This document shows positions 15,001 to 18,570 of a stretch of 18,570 nucleotides of DNA, piece after piece. The DNA is from JBARKJ01 sp049801375. Lineage in GTDB: Bacteria; Nitrospirota; JACRHJ01. The notes under the pieces are model-generated. The model saw only the letters and a program-made list of their open reading frames with translations, did not search any database and was not told where the DNA came from. The position numbers were made by a program, and so were the translations under genes. Where the stretch lies: positions 1 through 18,570 of the forward strand of contig JBARKJ010000027.1 of assembly GCA_049801375.1 (NCBI GenBank), read 5' to 3'. Position 1 is the stretch's first letter. The number at the start of each line of letters is the position of its first letter.

Positions 15001-17730
15001 ACTGTAAAACGCCTCATAAGGCAGGCAGGCGAGCGTAAATGCAGCCTGGGCAATGCGCATACCGGTAGAACGCCTTGCGGCAGAGAGGTGCTGACGAAGA
15101 AGCACATCTCCAGGCTTCCGAAGAAGGTCAAGGATAGATGGAATCAGAGAAGGGACCAGGATGATCCCTAAAACCGACAAGGTCCAGAAAAGCGGCGTTG
15201 GCAGGACAGTCCAGCCAAGCAGCAGAAGGAGTGTCAGCGCCACTGGCACGAGACTGCGCCGAAGGTTGTCCAAAAGCTTCCACCGGGACAGCATAGAGAG
15301 CGGGTTCTTTTGAAAGCGGGCAAGGGTGCCCGGGACGCCGGGCAGCAGCCACCTTACAAGCTGCCAGTCTCCGCGAATCCAACGATGACGGCGGCTCACA
15401 TCCGCGCTGTAGCCGGACGGATATTCCTCGTACACCATCACATCGCTCTGAAGCCCCGCGCGCGCGTAACATCCTTCCAGCAGGTCGTGGCTGAGGATAC
15501 GGTTCTCGGGGAAGCGTCCATCCAGCGCCAGCTCGAAAGCGTCGACGTCATAAATGCCCTTGCCTATGAACGACCCTTCCCGGAACAGGTCCTGGTAAAC
15601 ATCCGAGACAACACGCGTATAGGGATCGATACCCGGCTCGCTCCCGAACATGCGCGCATACCTCGAACGGTTCGTGCCGGGCAGGCTTACGGCCACGCGC
15701 GGCTGAAGGATTCCATATCCCTCGCAGACGCGCTGCTTATCCTGGTCGTACCGCGCGCGATTCAGGGGGTGCGCCATTGCACCCACAAGCTGCCAGGCCG
15801 AGTCGCGCGGCAGCTGCGTGTCAGTGTCAAGGGTAATCACGTACTTAACGCTTGATAATACCGCCGTGTCGCCTACTATGAGTGAAAAGCGTTCTTTAGC
15901 GGCGCCATGTTCACCGGCGCGCAGTAATGCGTTTAAATCCGAAAGCTTGCCGCGCTTGCGCTCGTATCCCATCCAGATACGGTCCTTGGGATTCCATCGG
16001 CGCGGGCGATGGAAAAGGAAGAACGCGTCGCCCTTCCCGTATTTTTCATTCAGTTCTTCGATTCTCTGACGGGCCAGCAGCACAAGAGCTTCGTCCTCGG
16101 GCAGCGTTTCCTCGGCTGCGTCCCGAAAATCAGTCAGCAGGCCGAAGTGAAGGTTGTAGTCGCGATTTGCCAGGAACCTGACTTCCAGCCCCTCGACCAG
16201 GTCCTCGATGTTCTTAGCGCTGACGAGCATGGTCGGCACAACCGTCAAGGTCCGCGATTCGGGCGGTATGCCTTTGGAGAAGTCCATCCGCGGAAGCGGA
16301 TGCGGTGCCGCGAGCAAAGTGGCCAACCAGTTCACCAGGGCCACGGCCAGATGACTTGAGCACAGAAACGAGAGGATACCCGTCAGCCCAAGTGCCCAGC
16401 CGTATAGCCCGCCGGCATGCGCCTTGGATAACATGAACCACGTGGGTACCACTGTAATCAGCACGATGGCGCCTATATACAGCAGCAAAGGAGACCGCGA
16501 GGTAAATTTCCGAAGGGCCTCAAAGACAGATAAACGTACTTCTATTAATTGCTCAAGCTGCGCCAGACTCTTGCCTATCAAGTAATAGCCTACATGCACA
16601 CCGTTTTCATGAGCAAGCCTGATCGCTTCGGCCGCAACTTCACTCTCCGATAGCCGGCTCTTCTTAGCCGTTTTCTCCACGGCGTGGCGGTATCGGTCGC
16701 GTGTAACAAAATCCATCTTGCCGTAAACACCGCCTGCGTCCTCCCGCAGGGTCTGTTCGACAATGCTCATCGTCTCGACGAACTCGCGCCAGTCCATTGC
16801 GCCAAGGAAACGGAGGCTGCCTATACTGTTACTCATCGAGACCTGGTCGGAGGCCTGCTGCTGGTTTTCCGACTGCACCAGTTGTTTGATCGTGAGGCCG
16901 GACTCGGACAGTTGCTGCTCGATCCAGGTCAGCGGTAATGCGAGCGCGGGGCCCTGGCCCTGGAGCCGGCGTGTGAACTCCGCAACAAACGAACTCACCA
17001 TCGGCGGGCCGGACCGCGCCATGTCGGCAATCACAAGTATCAAGCTCTTCGGGTCTTTCTCCGCGGTTTCCGTCAGCAGGTCAGCCCAGTAATCGGCGCT
17101 GTTCCGGTCGAGCCTGTCAGTTGCAATCCGGACCGCAACTCGTCGGAGGTTCTCGATCAGGGCCAAGCGTAGCATTATGGGGATTGCCCACAATTCGCCT
17201 AATTTCAGGCTGGTTACTGTCTGATAGGCCTTTACAAAACCTATTAGGCTCTCCGGGTCTACCCGCCCATCTCCATGTGAAATAGTTTCCAACGCAATGT
17301 CATATACGCGAGGGAGGCCGGCTGAAGGACCATCTTGCAGGCGAGGCAGTTCCCGGCTGTAACCTTTCGGCAGATGCCTTCTGGCTGTTCGGACTTGCTC
17401 CTCTATCAGGTAGAAATTGTCGAGCAGCCATTCCCCCGCGGGTGTGATCCTGCGGTCTGTCTTGACAGCCTCGGTAAGCAGGTTGCGGGTTTCCAACAGC
17501 ACGCTTTCATTCTCAGCCAGGCGCGTGAGCAGCTGCTCCGGGGCATGGCCCTGGGTCAGCCTGTGTGAGTTCGCGAGCGTCTTGCCGTGCTGCTTCATCT
17601 GATAGGCGCTGAACAGCTCTGACCGAAGCGGCTGCTCGTCGCTTGCACGTTTTTGCGTTAAGATTTTTTTGCTTAGGCTAGCACCCAGATGAGACAGGCG
17701 CACGAGAATAGTTTTGCTACTCTTCTTCAC
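9040..17730 (-). CDS. ndvB: Cyclic beta-1,2-glucan synthase (NdvB/ChvB type), 2896 aa
   Basis: A giant inner-membrane enzyme that, in its family, initiates, elongates, cyclises and trims periplasmic beta-1,2-glucan from UDP-glucose. The N-terminal ~400 residues are soluble and helical. Membrane segments lie near 411-475, 820-870 and 946-995. The GT84 domain (about 490-800) shows D635-T636-D637 (TLDTDTQLP), D749 (SHDLLEG) and RWIRGDWQ at 783-790. A glucoamylase-like domain follows (about 1315-1565) with AHHQGM (H1530, H1531). Then come two GH94-type beta-sandwich regions (from about 1600 and 2080) and the GH94 (alpha/alpha)6 domain (about 2400-2800) with GDWNDGMN at 2570-2577, the box that holds the general-acid Asp. 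The length equals that of rhizobial homologues and no frameshift is seen, so it is probably functional. The GTG start is preceded in frame by TAA, with no closer start. It stands alone between two direct repeats. Confidence 0.93.
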   Translation of the reverse strand: MKKSSKTILVRLSHLGASLSKKILTQKRASDEQPLRSELFSAYQMKQHGKTLANSHRLTQGHAPEQLLTRLAENESVLLETRNLLTEAVKTDRRITPAGEWLLDNFYLIEEQVRTARRHLPKGYSRELPRLQDGPSAGLPRVYDIALETISHGDGRVDPESLIGFVKAYQTVTSLKLGELWAIPIMLRLALIENLRRVAVRIATDRLDRNSADYWADLLTETAEKDPKSLILVIADMARSGPPMVSSFVAEFTRRLQGQGPALALPLTWIEQQLSESGLTIKQLVQSENQQQASDQVSMSNSIGSLRFLGAMDWREFVETMSIVEQTLREDAGGVYGKMDFVTRDRYRHAVEKTAKKSRLSESEVAAEAIRLAHENGVHVGYYLIGKSLAQLEQLIEVRLSVFEALRKFTSRSPLLLYIGAIVLITVVPTWFMLSKAHAGGLYGWALGLTGILSFLCSSHLAVALVNWLATLLAAPHPLPRMDFSKGIPPESRTLTVVPTMLVSAKNIEDLVEGLEVRFLANRDYNLHFGLLTDFRDAAEETLPEDEALVLLARQRIEELNEKYGKGDAFFLFHRPRRWNPKDRIWMGYERKRGKLSDLNALLRAGEHGAAKERFSLIVGDTAVLSSVKYVITLDTDTQLPRDSAWQLVGAMAHPLNRARYDQDKQRVCEGYGILQPRVAVSLPGTNRSRYARMFGSEPGIDPYTRVVSDVYQDLFREGSFIGKGIYDVDAFELALDGRFPENRILSHDLLEGCYARAGLQSDVMVYEEYPSGYSADVSRRHRWIRGDWQLVRWLLPGVPGTLARFQKNPLSMLSRWKLLDNLRRSLVPVALTLLLLLGWTVLPTPLFWTLSVLGIILVPSLIPSILDLLRKPGDVLLRQHLSAARRSTGMRIAQAAFTLACLPYEAFYSLDATLRTVWRMLLTHKRLLEWNASSNTGRASLAATFRAMRIAPVIATVVAAYLALSRPAALGMAAPLLGLWFSSPFIAWWISRPLARCEARLTADQNNFLRKLSRKTWAFFETFVGPEDNWLPPDNYQEHPVSAVAHRTSPTNMGLALLSNLSAHDFGYIVTGQLIERTENAFKTMESLEKYRGHFYNWYDTRTLKPLLPTYISSVDSGNLAGSLLTLRPGLLALADQKILGARLFDGLGDTVRVLMDEAHGTASAQLARLKLDMESAYKCPPDNLAAARLCLEQLATSAAEAVAGIDAQGSADAGNEDQAAWWARAFAAQCQATLDELEFLVPWTSLPDSTDSFRESPALCEIPTLRQLATLEDELPLASDELKGLIREASRRARLRISTIERLALQCGEFARMEYDFLFDKARHLLSIGYNVGERRLDESFYDLLASEARLCSFIGIAQGQLPQESWFALGRLLTATGGDPVLLSWSGSMFEYLMPLLVMPTYENTLLDQTYKAAVAAQVEYGKKRRVPWGMSESGFNTIDVHLNYQYRAFGVPGLGLKRGLAEDLVVAPYASALALMVAPEEACLNLQRLSAEGVEARYGFYEAIDYTPSRLPRGQSSAVVRSFMAHHQGMSFLSMACLLLDGQMQKRFESDPGFQATMLLLQERVPKATAFYSHTAEISEIRTASSGIEMPVRVLGSPNTPVPEVQLLSNGRYHVMVTNAGGGYSRWKDLAVTRWREDSTCDNWGTFCYIRDAASGEFWSTAYQPTLKRPKKYEAIFSEARAEFRRTDNNIETHTEITVSPEDDIELRRVTITNRSQTRREVDITSYAEVVLASQASDALHPAFSNLFVQTEIIGKQGAILCTRRPRSIDEQPPWMFHLMAVHGADAKEASYETDRMRFIGRGNTAADPQAMHDNSNPSGALSGSHGSVLDPIVAVRHRITIEPDKPVTINIVTGIGENREGCLGLVEKYQDRRLADRVFDMAWTHGQVLLRQINATETDAQLYGRLASSLIYSNSSLRAAPDVLLSNRRGQYGLWGYSISGDLPIVLLQIEDQANIELVRQLVQAHAYWRLKGLPVDLVIWNEDHAGYRQLLQEQIMGLIAAGLESDAADRPGGIFVRPAEQISNEDRILFKTVARAIITDSRGTLVDQVIWTVNRRGVAEASMPRLTPTRVYKKAPHAEATPRGDLLFSNGLGGFTPDGREYVITTTHDQTTPAPWVNVLANPRFGTVISESGLAYTWMDNAHEFRITPWYNDPVCDSSGEAFYIRDEESGHFWSPTPLPSRGGTHYVSRHGFGYSVFEHVEDGIHTEMWVYVALDASVKFTVLKVKNESGRPRRLSATGYVEWVLGDLRSRTAMHVITEIDPGSGALFARNPYSTKFADQTAFFDVDEAARNMSGDRAEFLGRNGTLKDPAAMSRSRLSGRVGAALDPCAAIQVPFELADGQEREVIFRLGAGPDAGAASTLVHRFRGAAAARDALEKVWQHWNHTLGAVQVETPDQSVNIMTNGWLIYQTLACRLWGRSGYYQSGGAFGFRDQLQDVMALIHAEPRLVREHILLCASRQFQEGDVQHWWHPPLGQGVRTHCSDDFLWLPLAVCRYVISTGDTGVLDEPVHFIDGRQVNTDEDSYYDLPRQSEKVASLYEHCVRAIMKGAGIGEHGLPLIGSGDWNDGMNMVGAEGKGESVWLGFFLYEVLIQFAKIAQLRGNQPFAERCLEEAARLRRNIEENGWDGDWYRRAYFDDGLPLGSAVNAECQIDSISQSWSVLSGAGDAKRSGMAMESVDKRLIRRDHKLVQLLDPPFDKSDLNPGYIKGYVPGVRENGGQYTHGAIWAAMAFAQLGDGRRAWEILTMINPVNHAISREEMETYKVEPYVVAADVYAVSPHIGRGGWTWYTGSAGWMYRLILESLLGLRLEVDKLHFAPCLPEDWETFKVHYRYRETIYHITVQTRHEKGETSVTVDGVLQQGETISLVDDRQEHRAEVRVAANQILADG

Positions 17731-17833
17731 GTGTTATTCCGTTTTTGATAAGAGGGTATCAGAGTGTACTTAGGTGAGAACTTTTACTCAGTAGGGCAAT
17801 TTCAGGACACAGTGAGGTTCTTTTGCATAAGCC

Positions 17834-17862
17834 AGTGTAGCCCCTTAATCATGTCAGGTCAA
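17834..17862 (-). promoter_or_regulatory. Sigma70-like promoter for the glucan synthase gene
   Basis: The minus strand shows TTGACC (17862-17857), a 17-nt spacer and TACACT (17839-17834). Five of six -35 bases and four of six -10 bases match consensus, with ideal spacing. It would give a leader of about 95 nt before GTG 17730. It lies inside the repeat-bounded unit, so the gene carries its own promoter. Confidence 0.5.
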
Positions 17863-17935
17863 GGTAAAACGGTTTTAACCATCTGAAACAAGGGGATTTT
17901 GGACCAGGTGTTCTTGAGCATTCAATAACTATACA

Positions 17936-17975
17936 AATAAGTTACGGGAGCTTTTCAGGGCTCCCGTAACTTATT
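17936..17975. terminator. 16-bp perfect hairpin next to repeat copy B, terminator-like
   Basis: AATAAGTTACGGGAGC at 17936-17951 pairs perfectly with GCTCCCGTAACTTATT at 17960-17975 across an 8-nt loop. The minus strand continues with TTATTTG-type sequence inside and after the stem, and the plus strand continues with GATTTTAAT, so it could terminate in either direction, though without a long T run. It occupies the same place relative to the tRNA-like 3' end as the terminator of copy A, but its sequence differs. It would also insulate the glucan synthase promoter from the cytochrome gene upstream. Confidence 0.6.
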
Positions 17976-18099
17976 GATTTTAATGGTAGGCGATGGGGGG
18001 GTTCGAACCCTCGACCCCTGCCGTGTGAAGGACATCTTAGGTCTTCAACCTCTTTTCCGGATTTTTCCTTTTCTTTCTTTATTCATCCACTTAGACCTT
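17974..18099 (-). repeat. Direct repeat copy B: tRNA-Val-like 3' half, att-type
   Basis: A 126-bp copy of 8862-8986. Read on the minus strand it gives an anticodon-loop-like TTCACAC (18029-18023; CAC would be valine), a T-arm GGGTTCGAACCC (18010-17999), an acceptor-like ATCGCC and terminal CCA (17986-17984). The upstream part shows no D-arm and no 5' acceptor strand, so it is only a 3' half. A tRNA 3' half plus hairpin is the usual target and scar of tyrosine-recombinase integration. This copy keeps the T-loop and CCA and is therefore the better preserved of the two. No integrase gene is present in the window. Confidence 0.75.
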
Positions 18100-18226
18100 G
18101 CTTTCCATAAACAGCTTTTCCGTTTAGTTCCCTTCTTTTCGTTCTGTCTACTAATACAAAAACTATACAATAACCCATCGCTCTCCTATGATGGCCTTCC
18201 GGTCAACGGAAAAGAGAAACCGTTTA

Positions 18227-18570
18227 TTATCGCGCAAACCCGGTCGAGTGGCTATGACATATTGTGCAGTTCTGTCTGTCATAGTTCACTCCGCCGGAGT
18301 GGTTGGCGAAGGGTTGGCTGCCGTCGCGCCTGTAATACTTCGTCGATGTATGACAAACTTCGCAGATACCGTCGTGCGTTGCGTCTCCATCGGTAAATGA
18401 GTTTGCGCCGGTGTACCTCAGGAACTTTACAGGCACCGTGGTATAGTTCGAGGCCCGCACGTTCTGCTTTATGCCCATTATGTTCGACGTGTTGTGAGCC
18501 TGGTGGCAGTTCAAGCAGTTAATATCCTCATGAGTCGCCTCGGTGTGGCAGTCCACGCAGAGTGCGTTGT
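18227..18570 (-). CDS. Multihaem c-type cytochrome, C-terminal part
   Basis: The frame is open to the right edge and stops at TAA 18229-18227, giving at least 113 residues with the N-terminus off the window. Four haem-binding CxxCH motifs are visible: CVDCH, CLNCH, CEVCH and CTICH. The doubled arrangement (CVDCHTEATHEDINCLNCHQAH) and the ending NCTICHSHSTGFAR resemble large exported multihaem cytochromes of Geobacter-like and Nitrospirota bacteria. Such proteins carry electrons in the periplasm or outside the cell. The stop lies about 130 nt from repeat copy B, and no clear terminator follows. The true start and total haem number cannot be seen. It is on the same strand as the glucan synthase but separated from it by a hairpin and the repeat. 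Confidence 0.85.
   Translation of the reverse strand, partial: NALCVDCHTEATHEDINCLNCHQAHNTSNIMGIKQNVRASNYTTVPVKFLRYTGANSFTDGDATHDGICEVCHTSTKYYRRDGSQPFANHSGGVNYDRQNCTICHSHSTGFAR

Larger units (their letters stand above)
17731..18226. other. Gene-free region upstream of the glucan synthase gene
   Basis: This 496-nt stretch lies between the cytochrome stop and the glucan synthase start. It holds a sigma70-like promoter (17834-17862, -), a 16-bp perfect hairpin (17936-17975) and repeat copy B (17974-18099). I see nothing convincing in 18100-18226 or in the ~100-nt leader 17731-17833. A 140-codon plus-strand frame here starts in the repeat and is rejected. Confidence 0.6.

Noticed and set aside
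17974..18396. 140-codon plus-strand frame beginning MILMVGDGGVRTLDP
   Set aside because: It starts inside the tRNA-like repeat and runs through non-coding sequence and the antisense of the cytochrome. The VGDGGVRTLDP start is simply the translation of the T-arm/acceptor region.

Overview
The window is moderately GC-rich bacterial chromosomal DNA. It comes from a Gram-negative organism, judging by the RND tripartite efflux operon with an outer-membrane channel, a periplasmic-glucan type cyclic beta-glucan synthase, and a multihaem c-type cytochrome. The mix of CxxCH cytochrome, hemerythrin and small redox proteins resembles Desulfobacterota (Geobacter-like) or Nitrospirota. The lineage is an inference and is not proved by the sequence.

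Layout. Bases 1-4650 (+) hold the end of an efflux operon: outer-membrane channel (partial), membrane fusion protein, RND permease. Convergent to it, 6361 to 4769 (-) is a tight three-gene cluster: an FNR-type flavin reductase, a tiny CxxCxC protein, and a membrane protein with a histidine-kinase dimerisation (DHp)-like helix but no ATPase domain. Bases 6362-6798 are a scar region: an AT-rich perfect palindrome, an excellent ribosome-binding site joined to a cupin fragment, and an imperfect tandem repeat that runs into the start of a DUF488 gene (6799-7320, +). A hemerythrin gene (7852-7295, -) overlaps the DUF488 gene tail to tail. It is preceded by an HPP-family membrane protein gene (8417-7932, -). 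Both minus-strand genes have the same extended -10 element TGTTATAAT, and the HPP message may be leaderless. At 8579-8794 (+) lies a truncated cyclopropane-fatty-acid-synthase-like N-terminus.

The rest is dominated by one 8.7-kb minus-strand gene (17730-9040) for a 2896-residue cyclic beta-1,2-glucan synthase of the NdvB/ChvB type. It carries a GT84 glycosyltransferase domain, a glucoamylase-like domain and GH94 phosphorylase-like domains. It has a plausible sigma70-like promoter and a strong intrinsic terminator. It is the only gene between two direct repeats of 125 and 126 bp (8862-8986 and 17974-18099). Each repeat contains what looks like the 3' half of a tRNA (Val-CAC-like anticodon loop, T-arm, CCA) followed by a hairpin. 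This is the pattern left by integration at a tRNA 3' end and suggests a one-gene island. The window closes with the C-terminal part of a multihaem cytochrome c (18227 to the edge, -).

The most interesting points are the tRNA-3'-half repeats bracketing a single giant gene, the three-gene redox/DHp cluster, the RND permease with a mixed set of proton-relay residues, and the fossil junction upstream of DUF488. I did not find a clear new multi-gene defence or biosynthetic system.
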